A stretch of DNA of 26,688 nt, from positions 1-26,688 of the forward strand of contig WPIO01000554.1 in NCBI GenBank assembly GCA_009760855.2. Reading direction: 5' to 3'. This DNA is from Cristatella mucedo (lineage: Eukaryota; Bryozoa; Phylactolaemata; Cristatellidae). Below are positions 10,851-20,205 of this stretch, piece after piece. Position numbers and translations under genes: made by a program. The number at the start of each line of letters is the position of its first letter. Position 1 is the stretch's first letter. The notes under the pieces are model-generated. The model did not search any database and had not been told where the DNA came from. It saw nothing but the letters and a program-made list of their open reading frames with translations.

Positions 10851-11408
10851 TGGCATAAGTATTTAGGGCAGTTTGCTACTAGCACGAAGTAGACCAAAGG
10901 TGTTCTTCGTCTGCTGTTTGAGGAGGTGTGACGGAGAGTGAGTGGACATGCATTCCTAGAGCCAAAATACGAGCTATGTAACTTGAAGTGAATGGCCTAT
11001 AGCGTTAGTAAGTTTCGTCGGTTTAGTAAGTTTCGTCGCACTTTCTTAGAAAACTCAAAGTCATCATTGCATCATTCGGCTTAAACGGAGATTAAAAAAC
11101 CATTTTCCGTCCGTATTATAGTCGATTTTAAATACTGAGTTGTCAGCTGCTATTATTCGTCACGGTAAGCTGGATTGTTCGCTTCTGTCACTGCCAAGTA
11201 AGCTCGCCTGTAAATAGCAAGTATATTCAGTTGTATCTCAGAACAACTAGTTTGTATCTAAGAGATCTGGCTCAGTGCGCTTGGTAGAGATTTCACAGCA
11301 ACAATGAGGGAGATGGTCCAGAACTGATGAAGATAAGCTTATGCATAGAAAACAAGAAGCAATCTGATCCGTAGCCATATGCTATGAGCAGGCTCCTTCA
11401 AAGCCTTG

Positions 11409-11483
11409 TCATTTTGTTATTCGTATCTCACCGTAGCTCTTGAGCCTAGACAAGTGAATATCGCCAGCTCTGCATTTAGATGC
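11409..11483 (-). CDS. Exon 6: terminal exon
   Basis: 75 nt including TGA at 11411-11409. It reads ASKCRAGDIHLSRLKSYG and ends RITK. Copies 2 (8393-8319) and 4 (25554-25480) have the same length, no indel and TGA at the same place. The acceptor here is TTTTCAGAG|GCA. The LINE insertion begins only about 12 bases upstream of the exon, so the polypyrimidine tract is now partly LINE-derived. Confidence 0.5.
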   Translation of the reverse strand, partial: ASKCRAGDIHLSRLKSYGEIRITK

Positions 11484-14400
11484 CTCTGAAAAGTCGCTGT
11501 TCCTTTCGGGCTAGATAGCAGCCTCGGGCGACTCCTAGCGCCGGTTGGACCTTTACCTGACTTCTCCGTGATACCTTCGGGTATTCCGCTGCTATCTTCG
11601 CTGTGACTATTTATGAGCTGTCCTCGGATATGCTACACAAAACAGGACCTGCTTAGCATAACGAGCGATGTGGCCATTAGTCGATACCTACCATCGGGTC
11701 TTCTTCGGCGGGTCAGTGAGAACCTTCCGGCATATTGTGCTCGCCCTATCAACAGCTCGGCTATCAAACCTACGACCCGTAAGTTTAAAGTGCTGATTAG
11801 TACTCTTTACGGTAGCAGATCACCTGCCGTGGTCCGGCACATTGTGAAACGTCGACCGGCGGCCGTTACTATGGTCCAATTCGAATTCGAAGGGCCAGCG
11901 TCCGCCTGGCCGAATACACGCCGACGCGAATACAAGCCATTTCATCGCCGTCGCCCAGTTGTTGGACAGCCTCCTAAATTCCGCCTACTAAACGTCTGCT
12001 CTTGAAAAACCGTGGGGTTAGTTATCCGCGATCAGATGGTCAATGAGAAGCTAGATGCATTTCCGATTACCGAAACTTGGATGGTGCCTTGTTGCATTAG
12101 CTGTATAACTGAGACCTCCGCTCCCGGGTTCTCATTCTATCAGTACATGCGTTCTGACGAGGTTGGTGGCAGGGTAGAAATTGTTGGTCGCGAATGTTTC
12201 GGCTATAGGATGTGAAGCTTTCCGCTTAGGCCATTGTTTGAATCAGTTGCGATCGGGTATTTATCAAAGACAAGGCCTCTCACTGTTGTGATATACCTAC
12301 CTCCTGCTGGCTGTCCATGACCCTCTCGGATCATTGTTCTGTCTCGTTTGCCGTTTCTGCCCAGTTGTACGTTCAGAGTAATGTCGAACTTTTCAAGCGA
12401 CGTAACTTACAAAGCATTGAGATAGACAAATTTTTTGAATATGTTTGTGGTGCAGGTTCTCTCGATCTGCACCAGACTTGACCAGCAGTCTCGATACATT
12501 TACTGATGCAATGAACCTGACACTTGGAAATGATCTTGACAAACTTGCTCCCATTCATTCAATCCACGTACACAGTCGTAGAGATTCTTTCCTATTTATA
12601 AAAAGACTTCCAAAACTACGCACCGTGTTTAGTGCAGGCTTGAACGTTGTTTCAAGAAATCGGCGTCGGATGCAGATCTAGTCAATTTCAAAGACTTCCG
12701 TCGAGTTCACTCCCGGAAGCTTAATAAAGCCAGGGCTTGTTTTTTCACTCAAAGGCTGAATTCTTGCCAGTCGGACCCTAAACAGATGCATACGACAGTA
12801 AACCATTTACTAGCCAATGCTGTGAGATCTGACTCCCCAGATAATACCGGCAAAGCCGAAAAGTTTTCAGCCGTCTTTACTGAAACACTTGTGCACATTC
12901 ATAGTTCCGTAAAGCTCCCTCCGATTAAGTAATTGTGGGATCACATCCTGCGATTTTCATTAAACGGTTTTCCAAGTTTTTTGCATGCAATGTGGCTACC
13001 TTAATAACGTCTAGCAAAAAGACAGCTCTCTACTGAAACTGATCTACTCCATGTTACCAATAACATTCCACATGACAATATTGACCGAAATGTTTCTGCT
13101 CTAGCTCTTCTAGATCTGTCAGCTGCGTGCGACACCATTGATCACGATGTTCTACTTGAATGATTGAGAACAGCCATCATTAAGGCAGACGAGGCACTTG
13201 CGTGGTTTAAATCGTACTTTTCTGATCGTGTTCAATCCGTGTCGCGTAGGTGTCAGGCCCCACACACGACACGTGTCACCTGTGGAGCCCGTCAAGGGTC
13301 CGTCCTCGGTGCCTTGCTGTTCTCTATTTATACTCAACCACTAGGAAAAGTGGTTAGGGCCCATGGAATAGGATATCACTTGTATGCTGACGATTCTCAG
13401 CTGTATTTGTCATTTAGACCGTATTCGTCGTTCAAACCGTAGGAATGTGCTGTAGCAACTAATAAAGTGAATGCTTGCCCTGGCGACATTCGACCGTGGA
13501 GGACGGAAAAAATTTTCAAACTAAATGACGATAAAACTGCACTGCTGCTCATCGGAAACCCTAAGTGTGAGGCATGATTGGATGGCTTGAAAACACACCT
13601 ATTTAGGACAGTATTTAGTGGGTCCCTGTGATTCGTCCTTGATGTGCTTATGCGTGCTGACACTGTGCATGCTGCCTCTAACCACATTTGCATGCTGACC
13701 CTGTGCATGTCACCCCTAACCATATTATTCATTTCGTTTGTTTTTCAATCATGATTTTACTTACGATTCAATTGCATTTCACTTTAAAGCAAATGTAAAG
13801 CACCTAGAGAGAGATTAAGTTCTCTGAGGGCGCTTTATCAAATGAATAGTTATTATTATTATTATTATTATTACTCTCACCCACAAGGCCCGCCACGGCT
13901 TGACTTAGTCGTACCTAGCTGGACTGCTGCACCAGTTTCAGCCTATTCGCACCTCCAGGTCCTGTATGGACGATAAGATAGCCGTTCCATTATTCCGCTT
14001 AAAAACCGTTGGCAACAGAGCCTTTAGCTCTGCAGGTCCTACACTGTAAAACTCGCCTTCACAATTCTTAGGCAAGGACAACTACTAGCCTGTGGCCGAC
14101 TATGACTCATTATTTTCAGAGGTCCGGAGCTGCTACTTCCATGCTACTCACTACCTCAACTGCTCTCCTGACTCTGCTATGCTTCCCACTTGCCCCTTGT
14201 CGTGTGAAATGAAGTCTGACGGCAACCGAATGCGTACCGAAACCCGCTTAGGCTGTGAGTGCACTAGACAGAACTCTCCTGACTAACACCCCCATAGTCT
14301 TAATGGCTTTGTGGAGTTGCAAACGGAGAGACCTTACATTACTAAGTGTGTAACGTGAATTTCTCTTATTCCTCAATCTCAGTACCGCGCAGCAGCATGC

Positions 14401-16823
14401 AAGAGTGACACAAGATCAAGGATTTCGTGCGCCTTCTGTTTTTCCCCAGTCTTCCTGGAACGCTTTCGTCATAGCGATGGTCGAACTGAAACTCTGAGAA
14501 AAAACCAAGCGGATCCTAGTACAAAGAGCTCCAGATATCTCGGTGTCATTTCAATCTTTAAGCAACCCTCTCAAGCAAACGGCCACGTACAGCTCGAATG
14601 GAGAAATGTTGAAGGTCACCCGTAAGTTTCCAAGCAAAATATCAAATTATCTCTGCTTTTATTCTAGTTAAGAGTTTCCCCTGAACAGCAGCAAACTTAC
14701 AAACAGAGGTGTGTGTCCATGTAGACGTCGGTACGTGTTTAATACTGTTGAATTAGAGTCGACAGTTTTCATTTACTATTAAACGATCGGAAATTTCGCT
14801 ATTTCTGACGGTTGACATGCATTCGTCATAGGTATTAAAGTGGGTTTGTACAATAGACTGGACTGTCGTCATACGGCCTCCATAAAAAGAGTATTTAGGG
14901 TCAATCGCAGCTCTTACAAATGCATTGATTAAATTATGCAAGCAGTTTCTTTTAGAGATTTCGTCGCATTGAGCATGTTTTCTTAGCAACTGCATTCCTC
15001 AACAAAGAATATGAATGACAAATGATCAGGAGATATAAAGCGGCGTTCACCCACTAAAAGTCCACCGTTGATGACACTATAGTTTCTCATATTTAGCGCA
15101 GGCATACTTACATTAATAATCATAAAATTAACAGTCACACGATTTTCATAGAACCATCAGACAATCCAATTTATTTGTAAGCCCTTTACATCTGCTGCTA
15201 AGGAAGCATAATCAAATGCTTAGTGGTAGCACGCTCAACGACAGCAGGCATAGCATGGTTAGAAGCGGCACTTTCATGCTCAGCATACAAGTCTTCTACC
15301 CTGTAAGCTAATGAGACTGTCGAGTCAGCCAACCGTGTCTGCAATTGCGTTTTGTGGACGATTGGCCGACAATCGGCATGGATCTGCACATCCAGGCTGA
15401 CCTGCTGGCAGCACTGAGCAGAGTCGACAGCCATATAGTACTTACAAAGAAAATAAGCATGACTAAGACATTGCCAAACGGTCGCCTAAAGTAGGCTCAG
15501 CCAGCATATCTCTTTCACCATCTCCTTTATAGCTCATGTACTATTCCAAAGTGACATCTCAAGAGACGAACACTTCAGCTCTTGTCTCAAAGGTGCACTT
15601 TTAGGAATGCGATTCGCCTAAAGTCTTGATCGCTTTGACGAGGATGGCAGGCTCAAATGTAGGATTTCATGTTAGACACCTGCGGTTTGCATAGTCTTCA
15701 AACCAAAATTGGCTCCTTGGATAGCCATGGCTCTAGTTCGTGTGCTCACAGAGGCTACCACTCACTCCTAAGTGTTGTCGTGACATCTCCTGACAAAAGG
15801 ACCTTAGCAGAACAAGCTACCAAAGCTCCTGTATCTGACAGCATTGCTGGGTTCTTATGTGTTGACAGTCGCATACTAACTTGTGCTGACAATGACCTTC
15901 CTACTACTAACCCTATTTGCAGTTTGTCACACCACATGTTAGCACCAGTTGTAGTGAGCCAACTGAAGCTGTTCACGTAACCGTAACCTGTAGGTTGTCT
16001 ACCCTTGCCACGCCTATATGTGACTTGAATGAAAATATGTTATCTGTTAACGCTCTGGAGATGTTTAAATATTTTTATTTTGGGAGCACATTTATTTTTC
16101 ACAACTTTCAGTTCGCTAATATATCTGAGTAGCTGCAGCACAAATCTCGTCTCGACTTCTGCAACTCACTGCTTACTGGCCTACCAGCATGTGCGATCAG
16201 ACGATTGCAGCTGGTGCAAAACTCTGCAGCTAGGCTTGTCTGTCGTGAGCGTCGCAGTTGCCACATTACTCCACTTCTCGCCGACCTGCACTGGCTACCA
16301 GTCAAGCAACGGATTGACTTCAAGGTTTTGTCGCTCACTTTTAGGTCTCTTCATTCTATGGCTCCAGCCTACCTTTCAGATATACTACCCCATCAGGCAA
16401 AGCATCGTACCACTCGCTTTTCGGAATCCAACAGTCTAGAAATACCTCGTACAAACCTTAAATCCTTTGGAGACCGTGCATTTAGCTCGTATGCTCCCAC
16501 AGCCTGGAACTCCCTCCCGACCTGCATCAGAACATCCCCTGACCTGACCACATTTAAAAGAAACTTAAAAACATACCTATTTAGGACAGCATTTTGTGGG
16601 TCCTTGTGATTCGTCCTCGATGTGCTTATGCGTGCTGACACTGTTCATGCTGCCACTAACCACATTTGCATGCTGACCCAGTGCATGTAACCCCTAACCA
16701 TGTTATTCATTTTGTTTGTTTTTCAAGCATGATTTTACTTACTATTCTATTGCGTATCACTTTGCAGCAAATGTAAAGCGCCTAGAAAGAGATTAAGTTC
16801 TCTGAGGGCGCTTTATCAAGTGC

Positions 16824-16854
<31 letters not shown>

Positions 16855-19059
16855 TATCAAACGTTAAATAACAACCTAGGACATATAAATTATTTCGTGG
16901 ATGAAGATTCTGCAATTAAGGTAACTAGATTAGATCGTTGCAATGATGAATGACATTCAAGCGCCTTGAAGCTTTGGCTTTTTACAGTAGCCTCAATATC
17001 AATAATCAATTCAACCCAACTAATAAAAATTTGTTTTGAATCGAGTGTAATCTAGCAGCGACCAGCTTTTATTAAATACGAAATCACGATGACTAGATTT
17101 ATCCTATACGACCTAAGCCTAACTTGCTTTAGTGCATGCGAGTCTGTTCTTCCATGTATTTCCAACTAACTCTGCCAATAAATCCATCGTATCTCTCGCT
17201 CATCTTATCATCTGCAAAGCAGAAACATTCGGGCTTGCATCTTGTCGTAAGAGCATTTTTATATTCAATTGCAACGACAACAACGAACGAATGGAATCAT
17301 AAGAAACCACTCACCAACGCAATTCAACGAATTGCATATTCTAATCATTACTGCATAGAAAACCGCAGCAATGCTTTTACTTTGTGTACAGGATTATGAT
17401 AAATGTTTGGCAAACTAAAGTGGTGTCCAGGTATGACCGCAATTCTAGCAAAGACTGCACGACACTAGTGCCTACTATTACGTTTCGTGTTAGGAATTCC
17501 AAGTTAAAATAGCCACAATGAACGTCAAGGAATACTCATGTAGACAGCATTGTCGTTCAGTCGTTAACGGTCCAGGCCGACTGAATCGATCGTGTACGAG
17601 AAAGCAAGTTAATGGCGTAAAGTCCAGCAACAGTATTCAAATAAGATTCTGACGATTTTCATTGCACTTAAGCCGCTAGGTTATTGCTGAACTCACCACC
17701 ATGTATTGTGAATAATTATGGCCACCTTAAATACTTCAAATTACATTAACGCGCCCTTTGGAAAACTATATATGTAAAGAAGAGCATGCCGTTATTTAAG
17801 ATCTAACTGACTAAAAGGAAAGCAATATACTCCAGTTGACAATCATCCACACACCTAGTCGGTTTCATAAAAAAGCTACATCTGTTAGCTGCCCTCGCCC
17901 TCATCCTCCAAAGGTGGTAACGTTAAAAGTGATGCAAAAAGCCTGCTCGGCGAGTTTTTAATTTTTATCCATACTAATAAGGAGACGCTTCGTCACCGTT
18001 ACATAAATAGCTTTTTAAGACTGAAGTGCTTCCACGTGCTCTCAATACTGGCGGTCCATATAAAAATATAAAATAAAATTTATTTGTATAGCGCCGCATG
18101 AGAGCTAACTCTATTCAGGCGCTTCACATATGCCTTTAGGGCTCGCGCCCACGACCTCAGCCAGACCTCAATCGGGACGAGCACCTTCACCGCTGGACCA
18201 ACCCAGCAAAAGCTCCACTATAATTGATATTAGTTAAAACATGAATAGTGTAGCTTTCATCGAGACTATAATTTCTGTACGAGCTTGCAAAAACTGCAGT
18301 AAAATAAATTATCATTCCATCTAGAAATCTTAAGAGCATTTGAAAAAGCCTCTCTAAAATAGTACCAAGGGGTCCAACGAATGTTTAATAATCCAGAAAG
18401 TCAGAGGACCATCTTTTCCAAAACTTCTGACATGAATAATTTTTAAAAAACGCTGATCCTGTTAAAGAAATATATTTATTTATAACTGTTTATACATATA
18501 TATGTAAATATAAATATATATATATATATATATATATCTAGTCATACCGTGCAGCAGCAATTTTGTCCAGAGGTACAGTGCAGGTGCCTTACGACCAAAG
18601 TCAATGACTTTAGCCTCATAGTATATCCGAAGAACGCGAATTGAGGTATTTTTCGTTAGGGCACCAAGAAGCTAACTTTAGTTTACATTTTTATATCAAA
18701 TTTTTAATCGTAATCGTGAGCACTGTATTTAAAAAGCCTGCGAAAAGTGCTCGGCTAAAAATCAATCATCGTGTCACTCAGCATTAAGGCATTAGAATGC
18801 AACTCAGGCTAACCTTCAAATAAAGCTGGTCCATCCCTTAGTGGTTCTTGCACACTCTCTGCTGAAGCTTCCTAAAATGGAAAGACAAAGTGCGTCTGTA
18901 CAATTCATGTTTTTAATAAGAGGTCTTTACCAACTAGGCCAGCACGTCACAACAATGTTTAATAGTCTTTTAGATATTCAGAAATTAATTAGAATTTACC
19001 TGATTATGTGCTGCCAGCGCCAGGAAGGTGAAGAGAACGAACAGCAAAGCCAGCTTCAT
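11409..19059 (-). CDS. Six-exon gene for an unrecognised secreted cysteine-containing protein, copy 3
   Basis: Proposed join on the minus strand: 19059-19000, 18671-18548, 17211-17171, 15440-15300, 14989-14777, 11483-11409 (60+124+41+141+213+75 = 654 nt, 217 residues plus stop). Intron phases are 0, 1, 0, 0, 0 and all are compatible. The product begins with a signal peptide, so it should be secreted or lumenal. It has seven Cys: three in exon 4, three in exon 5 and one in exon 6. No transmembrane segment follows the signal. I do not recognise the family. Support comes from exon lengths, frames and splice dinucleotides shared with copies 1, 2 and 4, and from the absence of stops in this copy. 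Introns are 328, 1336, 1730, 310 and 3293 nt; three carry retrotransposons. Weakest points: the exon 5 donor, seen in this copy only, and the exon 2 acceptor, which lacks a good pyrimidine tract. Confidence 0.5.
11496..13875 (+). mobile_element. LINE, family 1 (CR1/L2-like), nearly full 5' end but internally deleted and frameshifted
   Basis: A GC-richer 5' region is followed by ATG 11613 and a basic leader (YTKQDLLSI near its start). The apurinic-type endonuclease comes next: RLLNVCS, a frameshift at about 12003, then KLDAFPITETWM, SFYQYMRSDEVGG and the catalytic LSDHCSVSF at about 12325-12350. Reverse transcriptase follows: LLDLSAACDTIDHDVLL (about 13107), ALAWFKSYFSDRVQSV, GARQGSVLGALLF and YADD at 13383-13394. 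Near 13575 it jumps straight to the C-terminal tail KTHLFRT.FSGSL, so the thumb region is deleted. The 3' UTR, stem-loop and (ATT)n tail match the elements at 16145 and 20206. Several stops and frameshifts make it inactive. Confidence 0.85.
13799..13834 (+). other. LINE 3' UTR stem-loop
   Basis: AGCACC...GGGCGCT outer arms with AGAGA/TCTCT inner arms lie just before the (ATT)n tail. The same structure lies at 16778-16812, at 20239-20274 (minus) and in the SINE tail at 18090-18123 (minus). In related LINEs such 3' hairpins are recognised by the reverse transcriptase. Confidence 0.7.
13876..14345 (+). mobile_element. LINE, family 2, 5'-truncated C-terminal fragment
   Basis: It starts immediately after the (ATT)n tail of the family 1 element. 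The frame reads ITLTHKARHGL, a stop, then SYLAGLLHQFQPIRTSRS, MDDKIAVP, LKTVGNRAFSSAGP and NS, which is the C-terminal tail typical of CR1/L2 reverse transcriptases. Stops are present. The related copy at 22262-22790 shares both this tail and the 3' UTR (GCTACTTCCATGCT.CTCAC and onward). Family 1 was probably inserted into, or joined to, a pre-existing family 2 copy. Unit sequence resumes at about 14345. Confidence 0.75.
14777..14989 (-). CDS. Exon 5: most conserved segment
   Basis: 213 nt, phase 0, with acceptor GGAATGCAG|TTG and a proposed donor ATA|GTAAAT. It reads CDEISKRNCLHNLINAFVRA, then AIDPKYSFYGGRM, and later HFNTYDECM. Against copy 1 the middle 33 nt are identical, and five of the codon differences nearby are silent (GAT/GAC, TCC/TCT, AAG/AAA, CTG/TTG, AGG/AGA), which suggests protein-level constraint. 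If the donor is wrong, the frame simply stops at 14755-14753, making this the last exon. Confidence 0.5.
15300..15440 (-). CDS. Exon 4: CC...C segment
   Basis: 141 nt, phase 0 at both ends. The acceptor is TTTTCTTTGTAAG|TAC and the donor is TACAGG|GTAGAA. It reads YYMAVDSAQCCQQVSLD, then HADCRPIVHKTQ, and ends VSLAYR. The copy 1 counterpart matches closely for the first half, then carries a TAG and a frameshift. In copy 2 nearly all of it is deleted. Confidence 0.5.
15545..16125. other. Copy-3-specific segment of unknown nature
   Basis: In copy 1 the blocks ending at 3062 and starting ATATCAGAGTAGCTGCAGC are contiguous. In copy 3 about 570 bases separate them. The insert has open frames on both strands (15669-15980 plus, 15976-15755 minus) but no motif I recognise. 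It sits directly upstream of the LINE 3' fragment and might be the remains of another mobile element. Confidence 0.5.
16145..16852 (+). mobile_element. LINE, family 1, 5'-truncated 3' end
   Basis: An open frame to 16609 covers the end of the reverse-transcriptase thumb and C-terminal tail: RLDFCNSLLTGLPACAIRRL, HITPLLADLHWLPVKQRIDF, AYLSDILPHQA and AFSSYAPTAWNSLP, ending CGSL. A 3' UTR, the stem-loop at 16778-16812 and (ATT)n at 16826-16851 follow. The intact tail reading frame suggests a younger insertion than the other relics. It lies in intron 3 of the proposed gene, in the same transcriptional polarity as the plus strand and so antisense to the gene. Copy 1 near 3080-3100 is the unoccupied counterpart. 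Confidence 0.9.
17171..17211 (-). CDS. Exon 3 (41-nt small exon)
   Basis: The acceptor TTTCTGCTTTGCAG is strong and is kept in copies 2 (9249) and 1 (3444, TATAG). The exon is 41 nt in all three copies, phase 1 to 0, and ends at AGA|GTTAGT (GGA|GTTAGT in copy 1). It reads DKMSERYDGFIGR after the split codon. The entering phase fits the exon 2 donor without adjustment, which is the best single argument for the model. Confidence 0.5.
18061..18213 (-). mobile_element. tRNA-derived SINE with LINE-like tail
   Basis: Read on the minus strand. The A box TGGTCCAGCGG (18200-18190) fits TRGYNNARNGG exactly. The B-box region GTGGGCGCGAGCCC (about 18152-18139) matches GTGGGTTCGAGCCC apart from two bases. 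The tail GCGCC-TGAATAGAG...CTCTCAT-GCGGCGC followed by AT-rich sequence repeats the LINE stem-loop plan. Copy 1 at 4285-4312 is the empty site. Imperfect flanking repeats TCCATATA / TCCACTATA may be the target-site duplication. It lies in intron 2 of the proposed gene. Confidence 0.8.
18480..18538. repeat. AT-rich/(AT)n tract
   Basis: TATATA-rich stretch with a run of (TA)n at about 18513-18536. The counterpart in copy 1 (about 4485-4545) is AT-rich but has no pure run, so the dinucleotide array grew after duplication. Confidence 0.8.
18548..18671 (-). CDS. Exon 2
   Basis: 124 nt, phase 0 to 1, with acceptor AAGTTAG|CTT and donor CACG|GTATGA. It reads LLGALTKNTSIRVLRI and ends LYLWTKLLLH. 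The copy 1 counterpart (4678-4555) has exactly the same length, an open frame, AG and GT in place, and reads RICDRAEVIDLIRKAHALNL in the middle. Most differences between the two change the amino acid, and the Cys in copy 1 is Tyr here. Confidence 0.45.
19000..19059 (-). CDS. Exon 1: signal peptide
   Basis: The ATG at 19059-19057 follows CACAGGAA and opens MKLALLFVLFTFLALAA, followed by HNQ and the donor CAG|GTAAAT. A Lys at residue 2, an unbroken hydrophobic core and an Ala-x-Ala type end are the classic signal-peptide layout. It is phase 0 at its 3' edge, matching exon 2. The copy 1 counterpart has lost the hydrophobic core, whereas this one is perfect. Confidence 0.65.
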
Positions 19060-19785
19060 TTCCTGTGGTTTTCTATAGAAGCGAATATTTGAAAAACTAG
19101 CTGAAAGTTATTTCTGTTTACGAATACGACGTCACATTTATTTACAATCATTTTATGTGTAAACTTTAAAACAGTCAGATCGCTTTAATTCAGGAACTTT
19201 TTTTAGACCAGTTAAAAACTAAAATGATCACTTAGTAAATACACGTGGCACAAATAGTTTACATCTGTCCAGCTAAATGATTATGTCTGTGCTTAAATTC
19301 AAATCCCAGGCAATTTTAGTTTGATTTAGGCATTTTTCCTTTACATTCCTTATAGCTCCCGACGGAATTATTCTTATTTATTCAAACGGAAAATTTTGAT
19401 CAAATTATTGGCATGTGATAATAATAACAATTAACTTGTGAATTGTGGGATACAAATCCTGGTTTAGAAACTTAGCCTTGTGAAGGGTAGCATAGGAGGA
19501 ATATTGTCCGGTATGACGAACCAAAAAACCAAAGCGGCATCATAACGGGATTATATTGCACAGGCATTCATATTAGTACCAAGAAATTGTTAGTTTCCTT
19601 CGAAAAAATTTCATTTTACAGTGGCAATTATAACTATTTTACTACTGCATTGTTAGCTTAGTCCTAATGTTACCATTTCTAACAGGGCCTGAATCCATCA
19701 GCAAAAAAAGCACAGACGTTCCGGAAGTAGTTATTCCTACCTCAAGAACAACCGTTATGTCAAACAGAGTTAAGACGCAAAAGCG
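19060..19785. promoter_or_regulatory. Presumed upstream/promoter region of gene copy 3
   Basis: Sequence 5' of the signal-peptide ATG on the minus strand, partly matching 5076-5560. A CRE-like TGACGTCG (minus strand, about 19128) and TATA-like AT-rich stretches are visible, but neither is preserved in copy 1, so no element can be assigned. No other gene is seen. Confidence 0.2.
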
Positions 19786-19890
19786 ATGTATATATATATA
19801 TATATATATAAGCGTACATATGTGTGTGTGTGCGTGTGTGCGTGTGTGCGTGTGTGCGTGTGTGCGTGTGTGCGTGTGTGCGTGTGTGCG

Positions 19891-19975
<85 letters not shown>

Positions 19976-20030
19976 GTGCGTGTGTGTGTGTGCGTGTGTG
20001 CGTGTGTGTGTGCGTGTGTGCGTGTGTGCG

Positions 20031-20108
<78 letters not shown>
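19786..20108. repeat. Compound microsatellite (TA)n-(TG)n with GTGTGTGC periodicity
   Basis: (TA)n at about 19787-19810 is followed by about 290 bases of alternating purine-pyrimidine, mostly TG with regularly spaced CG dinucleotides giving GTGTGTGC octamers (19829-19900 and again 19930-20040), ending in pure (TG)n. All six reading frames are trivially open here. The corresponding place in copy 2 (about 10205) has only AATAATATATAG, so the array expanded in copy 3. Confidence 0.95.
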
Positions 20109-20112
<4 letters not shown>

Positions 20113-20205
20113 GCACCACGCTCCTGCATCATTTTGGATCAACTGATTTCACAATACCTAGAATATTTTGATTTTTCATGTTTGCATAATGGTCATTATT
20201 GAGAT

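Noticed and set aside
11090-11240. Further conserved minus-strand frame downstream of exon 6 (ending ISV in copies 1 and 3)
   Set aside because: Copy 3 has two in-frame stops and copy 2 ends differently; more likely conserved non-coding flank.
15669-15980. Plus-strand frame of 103 codons and the overlapping minus-strand frame
   Set aside because: Neither shows a known domain or has a counterpart in other copies; treated as part of an unexplained insert.
16108-16641. Minus-strand frames opposite the LINE at 16145-16852
   Set aside because: They are shadows of the reverse-transcriptase frame on the plus strand.
17212-17290. Cys-rich minus-strand extension upstream of exon 3 (CKPECFCF and relatives), open in three copies
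   Set aside because: The open frame runs through a T-rich tract ending TTTCTGCTTTGCAG, which works better as a splice acceptor and gives the phase required by exon 2. The apparent CxC motif is the pyrimidine tract read as codons.
18139-18200. A genuine tRNA gene on the minus strand
   Set aside because: A and B boxes are present, but the sequence does not fold into a full cloverleaf and continues into a LINE-like tail; it is a SINE.
19642-20202. Six long reading frames (up to 166 codons) of THTH, VCVC or similar repeats
   Set aside because: They are simply the TA/TG microsatellite read in each frame; no coding signal.
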